This document shows, one piece after another, positions 8,897 to 19,187 of a DNA stretch of 64,000 nt; the stretch's first letter is position 1, and each line of letters opens with the position of its first letter. Below the pieces are notes generated by a model that searched no databases, was not told the origin of the DNA, and worked only from the letters and a program-made list of their open reading frames with translations. This DNA is from Prostheceraeus crozeri. Its lineage: Eukaryota; Platyhelminthes; Polycladida; Euryleptidae. The stretch lies in assembly GCA_907163375.1 (NCBI GenBank), contig CAJQUW010006306.1:558001-622000 (forward strand), written 5' to 3'. A program made the position numbers and the translations under genes.

Positions 8897-9405
8897 AATG
8901 ATGGCCATTACATATAATAATAATATTAAATAATAATAATATAAATAATATTATAATAATATTTAATATTGCGTATGTTCTATATATACTACTTATAAAA
9001 GCGAAATTATAAAAAAATTCTTTCAATTTTTTGAAACGTTATGTATAGTGACAGGAGCTGCTTAAAATGCGTACTCGACGGCATCACCAGACAGAGCAAG
9101 CTTCTAATAGGTTCTACTGTAATTTTCGTGAAATTCTCCGGACTTCTTTACATATGCAATGCATATACAATTCGAATTTCAAAAAAATATATTGTTTGGA
9201 TTTTAAAATGCTTTTTGTAGAAACAAGATCATCTTGGAATGAAAAGCTGATACCACCATCGGATTAAAAATACCCAAAATAGTTATGTCATGCCATATCA
9301 GTCAGTGGCTTGGAAGATCTTATGGGGAGGGAGGCTATCTCTCCCCCTCCCCCTAATACTTCAGCGACAAGAAAAAATCTGAGGCAAATAAGGTTAACAT
9401 TGTTT
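8897..9405. other. No gene seen; TAA/ATA-rich run at 8910-8965
   Basis: Short AT-rich imperfect repeats, then unremarkable sequence with a CT-rich patch near 9330-9355. Confidence 0.6.
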
Positions 9406-9406
9406 G

Positions 9407-10020
9407 CAAACCATGTTTCAGTAGGCAAGCTGCCATCATCATTGACAACGATCAATGAAAAATGATGAAATACATGCATACACAAGACTTGATGATATAA
9501 AAAATCAATACAGGAAAAGTGGTTCTGAATGGTTGCGGTTATTCATAAGACAATGTGAATGAAGAAATGACTTAATGTACAGTGATTCAGCAAAAGTTTT
9601 GTGTATGGAGTGCGAATGAGAATTTAAAATTATCGTTATCTGGGATATGAGCCTGAGACGATATTTCAGATGGGGGTCGACCCTTCACATGTTCGTTTAT
9701 ACTAGCAGATAGCCTATATGGCGACGGCTTTCACCGACGTAGCATTGACTGCAATGCTCACAAGTATATTTATACACTACGGAGGAAACTAACTCACTAA
9801 AAGGAATTTTATCTTTATTGCCTATCATATTTCATGCTTTGTAAGTGCTCAAGGCAATTCTTAAAATACTATTTTCTAAAGCGCTATTTATGTGGCGAAT
9901 ATTACGTTTTATTCATAAAATTTCATTTTTCGCTGCTTACTTCAAGTCTTGCATGTATTTCACCATTTTTCATTGATCGTTGTCACTGATGATGGTAGCT
10001 AGCCTACTGAAACATGTTTG
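9407..10020. mobile_element. Small foldback element with ~75-bp inverted arms
   Basis: The left arm 9407-9495 and right arm about 9945-10020 are inverted copies. Both contain a TGATGATGG(C/T)AGC block, CCTACTGAAACATG and TTTGCAAA in matching order when read toward the element's ends. The ~450 bp between them has no coding signal. It is probably a nonautonomous DNA element or foldback repeat. No convincing target duplication was found. Confidence 0.55.
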
Positions 10021-10545
10021 CAAATAAACCTGTCAAAAGTTTACGGCTTCTAACTGTCTATGTTTAATCCATGAATTTGATTTGAATTAACATACATTGA
10101 TTTTTCAGATTTGGTTGATACATGATAATAATATCAAAATTACATGTGTCTTGATGATGTACAGGAAGCAGAAATTGTTCATATACATTTGATATAGAAT
10201 TCATTCACATTTTTTCATGCGGGTTGCTATATCCTAAACACCATATCAAAGCAAATGAAAACCATTTTCATTCGGTCTTCTACGTTATTTCAAACTTAAG
10301 TGTCCGAATCACCCTAAAAATAAACCGGCTGGCTTTCATTTTGACATAATCCAAACGTAAATTGGCTGATTTCTTTCGTCTTCATGCACATGAGTTTGTG
10401 TTCTAATGTAATGTGCTGAAATGTGTTTGCTGAAGTGCAGTCTTCACAAAAGATACATTTTTAAAATGCAGTTCTCCCGAGATTCGTGAATCGTAATATG
10501 CTTTCCATATCATTCTGGTCACAATTCTGCTTTATTTCATTTTCA
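10021..10545. other. Upstream region of the secreted-protein gene
   Basis: No ORF. The last bases before the next ATG (polypyrimidine then TTTTCAG) look like a 3' splice site, so a 5' UTR intron probably ends at 10546. Confidence 0.4.
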
Positions 10546-10546
10546 G

Positions 10547-11374
10547 ATGCATTTCCTGATCTTCGTTCTCTTCGGAATCTACGGCGCTCATGCTGATGTC
10601 ATTTCAGGCAAATTCAGAGCAGAGCAGAAAGATTATTGCTTGGAAGTTGGAGACAAAGTCTCATCTTCTTCTGCTGCATCAAAAGTCAATTGCGCCGCAC
10701 AGTGCCTCTCAACGCCTTCATGTTGTGGATTCATGCTTCGACAGAGTCCAACTCGCTGTCTGATTCTCAAAACTGCTAGCCACAATGTAAAGCAAAGCTA
10801 TTTCTCCAATGGTCGATGCGTTCTCTACCGCCGCATGAACTGTAAAACTGGCAAGCCGAGGTGTCCGTCATTCTACAATACCACTTTCCAATCCGCACCA
10901 GATCGGATGTTTTTCATCTCAAATGAAACAACAGCAGCGATAAATTCCAATAAGTACTGCGCAGACAAAGGCGGGCGTCCGGTTGAGCAATACCCACCTG
11001 CTTTCTTAGAAGAGCTTGTCGCAGCTATAAAAATGGATTTGATTGCTGCGCGTGCAAAGATAACCGTTCCAAACTTCTGTCGTCTTACATTCACGACGTA
11101 CTGGTCGTGCAGAATTACGTCTGGATTAAGTCGTTTTGGTAACGGTACTTTTGTGTGGCCAAATCAGAATGTCGTGTACAACAGGGAAGCTTATGAACAA
11201 CAAATAGGTATAAATGATTTTACAAGCATCTTCACTGCCGAAGTAGGTATGATGTATAGATATGTAAACTTGTACCTCATTTTTCATCTAGATACTCACA
11301 ACATTTTTTCAAAGTTTACTGTTACGACTGGGCGGCATGAATTTCCATTGCAGTTGGCAGTGTGTGAATGTTAG
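10547..11374 (+). CDS. Secreted PAN/apple plus C-type-lectin-like protein
   Basis: A 275-codon open frame begins at an ATG directly after a TTTTCAG splice-acceptor-like sequence. Residues 1-16 form a hydrophobic signal peptide (MHFLIFVLFGIYGAHA). Residues 20-100 are Cys-rich with a CAAQCLSTPSCCGF core, as in PAN/apple modules. The remainder resembles a diverged C-type lectin domain: YCADKGGRPVE near 137, GNGTFVWPNQNVVY near 199-212, and a C-terminal LAVCEC. Such proteins act outside the cell in adhesion or recognition. AG|GTATAA at about 11206 could be a splice donor, so the 3' part (from about residue 222) may be intronic and the end is uncertain. No canonical sugar-binding EPN or QPD triplet is visible. 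Confidence 0.6.
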   Translation: MHFLIFVLFGIYGAHADVISGKFRAEQKDYCLEVGDKVSSSSAASKVNCAAQCLSTPSCCGFMLRQSPTRCLILKTASHNVKQSYFSNGRCVLYRRMNCKTGKPRCPSFYNTTFQSAPDRMFFISNETTAAINSNKYCADKGGRPVEQYPPAFLEELVAAIKMDLIAARAKITVPNFCRLTFTTYWSCRITSGLSRFGNGTFVWPNQNVVYNREAYEQQIGINDFTSIFTAEVGMMYRYVNLYLIFHLDTHNIFSKFTVTTGRHEFPLQLAVCEC

Positions 11375-13920
11375 TTGTGAAGCTGTCGCCAAGTAGACTG
11401 CCACTTTTTGGCGAAAGGATTTAACCCTATTAATATCAGGGGGATGGGGTTGGGTTCAGAGTATGGGTACATACATTTACGAAAATCTCCATTTTACATG
11501 TCGTCGTTGTTGCGACAATATCTCATAATCTGTGATTTCAAGGTTATTGGTTAATACCTACCATGTGTCAAATTACAAACTTTTCAGGAGAAGCGAAAAA
11601 CTGTCTGTAGATTACGATACTGAACGAAAATATGTACCATCTTGGCATGTGTCTTTTAACATCCTCCCATCGACAAGATATTTGAGTGTAATCCAAATTA
11701 TGAATTCCCAATATGCATGAAGTGGGCTCTCAATATTTTCGCAATGGAAATCTCACGTAGATTCGTGCGAAATTCAAATGTCTGCCTGAAGTGGCTTCTG
11801 ATGATCATCTACAATTGAAATATAATGATGACAAAAACACCCTTCACTCTCCTTTCAACAAGACTTTGTGACATTTTTTGCACCTGGTCCGTTGTAGGTA
11901 GATTGCTTTACCCTTCAAAACAATTGTCTGTCATTTTTAACTGTGCATTACATGGCCATTCAGAGAGCAAGTATTTTGTTCTAGATGCCCAACCATCTCA
12001 AGTGGGTTGAACAGTGTCAGGAATCTTCAGGATAAAACTCTTTATTGTGTCGTAGCCTCTGCCTTTTAAGCGTGATTTTCTTAAATATTTCGGTAGAAGC
12101 AGCTCTGTTTTAAATGTGTTCGTTTATCATTCTCAAGTCCTCCACAATAACACCTATAGAAAAAATCAATAAACTGTGGAGTCTTGCTCTTGACAAGTGC
12201 AATAATGCGCAAATAAATCTTCGATCTCCAACCAATTTGAATGATCAGTGTGCAAGTGGAAAATCTTCGTTGCATCATATAGTTCCATCCTTTCTTTCAA
12301 ATTATAAGTATCAAAATGATCCACTTGCAGAATCAGAATATGTCCACACAACAATAGTCCCAAACGTTGGAGCAGAGATGTTAAAGGCTTCAGTTTTTCT
12401 TTGTTAAATCATTCATCGTTAAATAAATTTAATCAATGTTGTCAAGATGGCATACAACATGTGATGAACTAATCAATCATAAGTATGGTTAGAGAAAATA
12501 TTCTAGATGTCTAGTTTGGAGTTCCTATTTACTTCGTCACTTTGTGCCCCTGTATTCTGTTACAACACAATATCCCGTTACAATATGGACACCTTCTGCT
12601 AAATTGACGATCCTGCTGGCATATCGTTGGTGCCGTGAAATAACATTATGATCGTGTTGAAGTGAAGAGTGACAAGTGGACTGTCCCTGTATTATTGGAT
12701 TCATTCACGGCCTGTGTGGCTACAAGCCTAACTTGTAGCATCAATTGTAGTATGTGAATATTTCAGTTTGTTATGAAATTTGCGAAAATATTGTAACAGA
12801 TTCCTACATTTTTCTCATGTGACTCATCGTATATCCTATGTTAAATGGACGCCATTTGTTACTGCTGTTTAACAGAAGCATATTGCAATAGAAGCTAATG
12901 ACTTTTTTGAAACAATTTTGCATAGCATGTACATGTACATTGATTGTATTTAGAAGTTTGAAATGCTGTTATTTTGTGTTATGTAGCTGCAAATGAATGT
13001 GTTACTCATTTGAAAGTCCCTTTGTGTTCGACTTGCGACCTTTATTCTTGTATTTTCTTTAAAGTCGTTTTCATTTCCGTTAATGTCGAACTTTATTGTA
13101 TTACATATAAACTTGGATGATTGGAAATATGACTTATGTGTAAAAGAGAAAAATATAAATATGATCGTGACTCCTTTCATAGAATCATTGACTACTGAAA
13201 ACGATGTGTTATGTATGTTAAAGTGATACCTTGAAATCATATAGTTAATGTTTGCATTAATATAGTTCTTTAAATTGATGAATTTCTAGAGTCTCTCTTT
13301 GATTAAAGTCATGCCCTTCCAAGTGACTTGAGCGTAATCTGGCTATGGTGTAATGTATAATATCGAGAAAGAGAAAGCAGGAATGTATCCGGTCATACAC
13401 CGATTAGTTCGAAAAATTAATTAGAAATTTTAGTAGGCGTGTTATTTGTTTTAAGTAAATCAAAGGAATTTCTGTCTACTTTTTCCACATTGAAAAGATT
13501 GAATATATTGATTTTCCACGTTGAATAAATAGAATTTTTTCTCAACTGCCTATAAAACCTATATTATGCCTATGTATTGCGCTTTTGCGTATGCAACTGT
13601 CTGAATGTGCTTTAATGTTAAGATGATGTCCCTGTGTATAGCCTTGCTTCTGTAAAATAATTGGATAGTTCATCCTTCACATTTTGAATTGACATTGTCG
13701 TGTACTAGTTAATCACAAAGTTCATGTCTGACGTAAAATCAGTTCCGTTGTATAATGATAGTTACCATTGAAATATTGTTGTTTTGTTTATCTGTTAAAT
13801 CAATTCTTGCTAAGACGTATGACATCATATCTGGTTTCAAAATATCATGGAGCTAATAACATTCAAATATCATGAAACCTGATGACACATTTCTGTAAGT
13901 GATAGACAAAGGTACTTTAA
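11375..13920. other. No recognised gene in 2.5 kb
   Basis: Several open frames of 60-97 codons occur (for example at 12114-12407 on the plus strand and 12950-13240 on the minus strand), but none shows a domain, composition or conserved motif I can name. Some of this may be 3' UTR or introns of the gene at 10547. Confidence 0.5.
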
Positions 13921-13924
13921 TATT

Positions 13925-14085
13925 GTGAGAAATGACTTGAAGACTTATCATGGCAAAAATAATGGCTCTATACTTAGTGCTTTTCACTTAATAAGAGAAA
14001 GCATAGAAATGTCCATTTCAACCAAAGGCTTCAATCTGCGTCCCACTGGATTAGCATGTGTTTTTATTGATCTTGTTAAGTACTA
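13925..14085 (+). repeat. Internal fragment of the foldback MITE family
   Basis: Matches the inner right arm of the MITE at 40911-41634: AAATGAC...GAAGAC, GGCTCTATACTTAGTGCTTTTC, AATAAGAGAAAGCATA and CTGCGTCCCACTGGAT occur in the same order. Both ends of the MITE are missing here. Confidence 0.6.
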
Positions 14086-14419
14086 ATATGATGAAATATC
14101 AATATCAATGAGGGACTCGGCACGAGGCCAAAGTCAGTGAGTCAGCGTGCAGTTGGTATTACCGGCACACGCCTAAGTCTTTGTGTCTAGTCTTTCCAGC
14201 TGAGAGTGCATTGTTGACGGTGTGATGAGTGGCGACTCTGGGAAAGCTAACCACTGCGCCATTCAGCTAATCAACACAGTTGCTCAAAGTACCTCCAACA
14301 AAAATCGTCACTTGTCGCTTCTGTCTCAGGCAAAGTGTTTAAATATATCAAGTGTGGAAACTCCCCATTACTCTAATGTATTTTCAGTGGCGACAAATCC
14401 GCCATCTTTTTTCGCCAAG

Positions 14420-14511
14420 ATGAATATGAGAAATTGTTGTGTCCAAAGTTGTGAAAGCTATTTTGGGCAATATGGGAAGCGTTTTCATAGCTTTCCAAGT
14501 GATAATGATAG
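14420..14511 (+). pseudogene. THAP exon 1
   Basis: Encodes MNMRNCCVQSC...KRFHSFP, the first Cys pair and the conserved FHSFP of the C2CH THAP finger. It ends at AG|GTAATT, a good 5' splice site in phase 2. The open frame extends upstream to an ATG at 14222, adding 66 residues of no known type, so the start is not settled. Confidence 0.7.
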
Positions 14512-14751
14512 GTAATTTATCATTTTTTTCATTTTTTGTATTCATTTTATCCATGAACGTGGCATTTCTCAAAAATGCAACATAAAAGACGAGTTGATGG
14601 CAGTTCTACGTCAAAATCATATGTTTTCATGTAAAGAAATTGTTTAACTACATAATGGAAACATCCATATTACAAATATTTCCTGGAATGATAGAGGTGG
14701 ATTTACTTGTCATTATTCTGGCAATATTCTACCGATTTTGTGCTTGATCTT

Positions 14752-14935
14752 GACTCACGTACCAAATCACCACTAACATCTGTCTGACAGAAGCACGTGG
14801 TTATCTGGCATGACACAGCAGCGACATGTTGATGTCATTTTAAGAATACGTGTCAATAGCACACAGCAGACAATTTTGATCCTCATCACAAAAGACGGGA
14901 GTAGGAGGGGTTTCCGAACAAAGCGGTCAACTTGT
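14752..14935 (+). repeat. Direct repeat, first copy (second at 15281-15475)
   Basis: About 180 bp are shared at roughly 95% by eye, including CAAATCACCACTAACATCTG, a long GACACAGCAGCGACATGTTG block and CGAACAAAGCGGTCAA. It lies in the THAP intron. The second copy is inside the MITE at 15236-15533. Confidence 0.85.
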
Positions 14936-15235
14936 CGGCTTAACCGGGAACTTATGGAGCGATTATTACCCAATTGTTTAGACGAAAGACACTCAGAAAA
15001 TGACACCGACAACCTTTCACCTTTTAGCGCTAAATTATATGAAGGAAAAAATCAACGTCCAGTTAATTAACAAACTAGAATAGATTGAAAAATTTAGCAA
15101 GACATAATTAATTCATTCAGAAATTCATTACATTTTGAATCTAATTGCAATAACTTTCCAAAACATTCTATGCCAGTGATAGTTGTCAAATTTCCTTCTG
15201 GATTATGCATACAAGGTCATTACTAACGAAAGCAA

Positions 15236-15533
15236 GGATTGTTCGGTACGTTTCGTGAGCATTTTTCAACCGAAGATCTTGACTCACATGCCAAATCACC
15301 ACTAACATCTGTCTGACAGAAGCACGTGGTTATCTTGTATGACACAGCAGCGACATGTTGATGTCATTTTAAGAATACGTGTCAATAGCACACAGCAGTC
15401 AATTTTGATCCTCATCACAAAAGACAGGAGCAGGAGGGTTCCAGGAGCAGGAGGGGTTCCCGAACAAAGCGGTCAAAAAGGTTGAAAAAGGTCGGTTCGG
15501 ATGGAAAAGGCTCACGAAACGTACCGAACACTC
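15236..15533. mobile_element. MITE of ~0.3 kb with >=21-bp perfect inverted ends
   Basis: TGTTCGGTACGTTTCGTGAG at 15240 recurs inverted, ending at 15530. The subterminal TTTTTCAACC is also repeated inverted at 15262-15271 and 15480-15489. The interior carries the second copy of the 180-bp direct repeat plus a small duplication of GGAGCAGGAGG. No clear target duplication. Found inside the THAP intron. Confidence 0.7.
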
Positions 15534-16101
15534 CGTGTTTTCATTTATCTGGGTCGGCGCTTAGCAGTATCCATACTTCATATATTAATTAACCAGGTAT
15601 GGCCGAACGCTTACAGTCTACGTCATTGTTGAGTGTTGAGCCTATTCACATACTTTGTTATGTCTGAGTTTTCACCCCTCAATTATCACCTTCAATTCAG
15701 CGTTGTATTATTTATTGTGCTAGTAATTACTCGTGGCATTACAACACAACTGTAAGCATGTATGTCCAGGTAATGAGTAGGCCTAATCATGTGGGGGTGC
15801 AAGTGATATTCAGACATTGTTTGTTTCCGAAGCAGTTTAAATAGTGAAGCCACTACCTGACGGTGTAATATCCTTTTAGTTTGACCCTTTAGCAACAGAA
15901 TCATTATTCCGACGCAACTCAGCGTGTAAATAACGTCACAATTGATAATTAACTGGCAATGGAATAAATGGATATCTTTGCAATGGAATAAACATGACCA
16001 ATAACTGAAACTGTTTACAATGCTATCAAATATTTTCATCCCCTTTTATCAAAAGGACATGAGGGATCTTGTCTGTTGAAAAGCAACATTTTTTATTTCA
16101 G

Positions 16102-16512
16102 AGCAATGCAATGGGCAATGCGCATCAACAGAACCGATTTGATGTATGTAGATAATCTGCATAAATTTTCCAAATTTACTGTTTGCTCAGATCATTTTCC
16201 TGACCACATGTATAACTGTCCTACTAGGAAGTTGTCTGACAGCAGACTGATGTAACTGCAGTTCCCATTATAGAGCCAGAATTCAGTGACTCACAAGAAA
16301 CCATTCCAATGACGACTGAAGTGGATGTGGGTATTCAAGCGGACAATTATGTCATTGAAAGGGAATGTCAAACTGATAGGAAAGATGATGTTGCTGTATT
16401 GAAAAGGCAGATAAGACGCCAAAGTCAACTAATTAGTAAACTGAAGCGACGCTTTTATTAAGAAAAGTGGAACTCCTTTGAGAGTGAAAAGTAAAAGTAG
16501 GAAACACGCAGG
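16102..16512 (+). pseudogene. THAP exon 2 and linker
   Basis: Starts after TTTATTTCAG and joins exon 1 in phase to give the THAP second half: W at AMQWAMRI, then VCSDHFP with the third Cys and the His, then an AVPIIEPEF that corresponds to the AVPTIF end of the fold. A frame change is needed between the DSRL and DVTAVP segments, and another near KLKRR. A basic, coiled-coil-prone linker (VLKRQIRRQSQLISKL) follows. It ends at CAG|GTAATG in phase with the next exon. Confidence 0.65.
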
Positions 16513-16584
16513 TAATGTATTCATCTAAAAATTTCAATGTATGAATGTTTTTCTTACAATCATATTTATCTTCGTGATTTCAGT

Positions 16585-17191
16585 CGATAGGAATACATGT
16601 GGTGTCCCTGATAATTTGAAGGGCAATTTGAGAATTTTTCTTGAAACTCAAATGTGCAATGTTGAAAGGGATCCTACGGCACGGCGCTATTCGACTGAAT
16701 TTTATATTATATGCTTGATGGACTGATATACTGTATTGGTTCCGCAATTGGCTCATTCTTGAAATCAGTCGGAGAATGCGCTGAATGCGAAAAGTGCATT
16801 TGTGTTGCTTCTCCAGCAAGTTCATTTACTAGCTTACGAAAATTTGACGAAGAATCACATTTGATGTATCCTAATAGTAGTGTTTTAGCGTTTATGATAA
16901 ATTTAGAAAATTATCTTTCTCGTAAAATTGCGATTTTTTATATTGAGAAGAAATATAGTGAAAAGAATAGTTGATCTGACATTTGAAGAACTTAAAACCG
17001 TTAACAAATTAAAGACATGCACTGATCACCATCATTTATTCGAAGAGTCAATGCGAAAAATTTGGATTAAAAGATCCATTAGATTATATTGTCAACAATT
17101 TGAAACTACTGATGCTCGTAAAATAAGAGATACACGGAAAAGAAAAATTCTGCACAAATCGACACTACATAATAAAATGAGACGCCTTTGA
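16585..17191 (+). pseudogene. P-type transposase remnant, exon 3
   Basis: An acceptor at TGATTTCAG opens VDRNTCGVPDNLKG and the RRYSTEFY motif typical of P/THAP9 transposases. The frame then breaks. A second frame from 16711 gives the C-terminal Cys cluster (ECAECEKC) and NSSVLAFMINLE. A third from 16928 gives HHHLFEESMRKIWIK and a very basic end. The DDE catalytic residues lie in the deleted middle. The length is far below the family's usual 700-900 residues. Confidence 0.6.
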
Positions 17192-18300
17192 AAATGAATG
17201 TTTCTGTTTTCAGAATGTTTATCATATACCTCGTATTTTATTTAATAGGTGTTTCATGTTTCAATCATCTCACAATCGATTTGTCGCACCATTCTCTATG
17301 AGTTCTTAGGTTTTATCATTTAGCACATTTAATGTTAGAATGTTTATATTACAACACATAATTGTATTATAAATATGTTCATCTGTCTAATGTCTTGTTT
17401 TATGCTATTTATATTCATGCCATGCTCTTGTCATGCTATATCATAAAATAATCTGTATTGGACTGAAATTGCTGATTATTTACTATGTTATCATTACGTT
17501 TTCTTGAAATTATACCGTCCAGTTCTGTTCATCACAAATGTTTCTTTAATGTGCAGCAAAACTGGGCGACAATGAGCCGGTTGGCACCCGGTGATACCCC
17601 CACCAATGAGTGGATAATACTGAATGATATTCAGGGGGACCCAGTACCATGCTTTTAATTTTCTAAATTTCATACGTTCCTGTATACGCTATTTATCATT
17701 TCAGATAAAGACAATCATCAATCGCAGTCATGAAGCACGATCGAATGCGCCTTGCATCTCAAAAAAGGTAATTCAAAGTTATTTGGCAGACAAAAACAAT
17801 TAATCCTAATGTATGACACTTTGTCATAATAAAGAAGGGATATAAAAATTGACATATTAAATTCATAATGATATGTATAAAAAGATCGGGTGTCATTTTC
17901 TTAATGACTCTAAAATCGTTAATTTCTATGTCAGATGAGCAAACTTACAGATGCACAGCTGCTAAAGCTATGTCAGCATTCCGTAGTTACATAGTTTTAT
18001 CATAGCTTTTCATTCAATGTCGTCAAATATTACAATATCCTTCTGTTATCAATTCAGATATCAAATAAAACTGCTTATAAGCGCTGGCGAAAAAGTAATA
18101 TCATAGCTGTCGCCACAAATCAACCATTGATTCCATACTTCCCTTATATACTTACTTTGGTCTCAGGTAGCGAGTGCTGACCATAAAGTAAGTATGTTAG
18201 GTAGAGTGGTAACTCCGCATTTATTAAATCCCCAATGTGTATACACTTTCGATTTCATTAAATGAACTCAAGGGAGATGCAGTCGGATTTGTTTCAAAAT
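17192..18300. other. No gene seen; one short proline-bearing ORF
   Basis: AT-rich. A 28-codon ORF at 17573-17659 stands out as less AT-rich but cannot be assigned. A short inverted pair, ATACTTACTTTGGTC and GACCATAAAGTAAGTAT, lies at about 18149-18198. Confidence 0.5.
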
Positions 18301-18780
18301 GTGAGACATACACATTTATGCAGTTTTGAAGAAATTGACTGATCAAGATAGTAAAGCAGAAGGAAATGATATTATTTTACAAATTGTCCGTATCATGACA
18401 GCCTTGGAAAGGCAATATCTGTTAAATTGGCAACTCGATGACCTGCTATTGCATTCATGAATTAGAAACATGAAATTTTAGCCAAGAAAGCACAATAAGA
18501 TGTCGACTTTTTCATCTTTTCCGCTTAGTTAGGATGCTTACTAGCAGCTATTCATTCCTTTTGATATTCAACTTATTGCATACTACTTACATAGAGGAGT
18601 CATCTCGATTGTATGCAAATTGGCAAATTTGGACTTTTTTAAAACTGCTCAAATATATTTTTGGACCACGGGAACGTAATCTCCGCAAAAAACTGAATCT
18701 TTTGATATAAAAATTTTCACTGTATACAGATATTTTTTTGAGTCGACACTCTGCCTATATATCCCTACTCTATGGTGCTG
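18300..18780 (+). repeat. Interspersed repeat block shared with 61.99-63.47 kb
   Basis: 18300-18520 aligns with 61990-62400 (shared words include GAAATTGACTGATCA, CATGACA and TTTCAGCCAAGAA). 18664-18780 aligns with about 63350-63470 (shared CCGCAAAAAACTGAAT, TTGATATAAAAAT and AGTCGACACTCT). The second locus has about 1 kb extra between the two parts. In the first copy the 5' part could encode LTDQDSKAEGNDIILQ, but no known family matches. Confidence 0.65.
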
Positions 18781-18809
18781 ACAACAGCTGGTAATGACAG
18801 TTTGTTGTG

Positions 18810-19180
18810 TTACTGCATATCTAAGCGGTTACTGTGAAATCGATTTCCCCTCAACCCATTACCGCCAAATGTACCAATTATGGAACAATTTTTGAGTGAC
18901 AATTGAAGACATAGAAAATGTTTATATGTATCATTTAAGCATGCAGATATCAGAAACATGATCCTTAATAAAGCATTTTGTTTTAATTGGGTTCTATCCA
19001 GAAAAATTTGAAATTTCGGAAAATGCGAAAATTTGTCATTTAAACTTGCTTTCCCACTTCTGTCCATAAAAAATAAGGTAAGTCAAAATATTCTCCGATT
19101 ACCATTTCTGTATTAGTCTGGTGACGCACAATATAAGTATTTTATTCATCGTTACTTTTCCGCATTCAGAGAGTGCTTTA
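18810..19180. other. No recognised gene
   Basis: A minus-strand open frame of 85 codons (19067-18810) has no motif I recognise. Confidence 0.4.
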
Positions 19181-19187
19181 AAAATGT

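Larger units (their letters stand above)
14420..17191 (+). mobile_element. P-element/THAP-type transposase gene, intron-containing, internally deleted
   Basis: Three exons join in phase: 14420-14511, 16102-16512 and 16585 onward. The first two encode a THAP zinc finger, the DNA-binding module of P-element and THAP9 transposases. Exon 3 starts the transposase body (NLKGNLRIFL...RRYSTEFYIICL), then jumps directly to the C-terminal Cys/Tyr-rich end (YCIGSAIGSFLKSVGECAECEKC, then a basic tail to 17191). The central RNase-H-like catalytic core is missing. At least three frame breaks occur. No terminal inverted repeats could be assigned. A decayed host THAP gene is the alternative. Confidence 0.65.

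Noticed and set aside
17573-17659. 28-codon ORF as a micro-gene or exon
   Set aside because: No splice sites, homology or repeat support; length within chance expectation.
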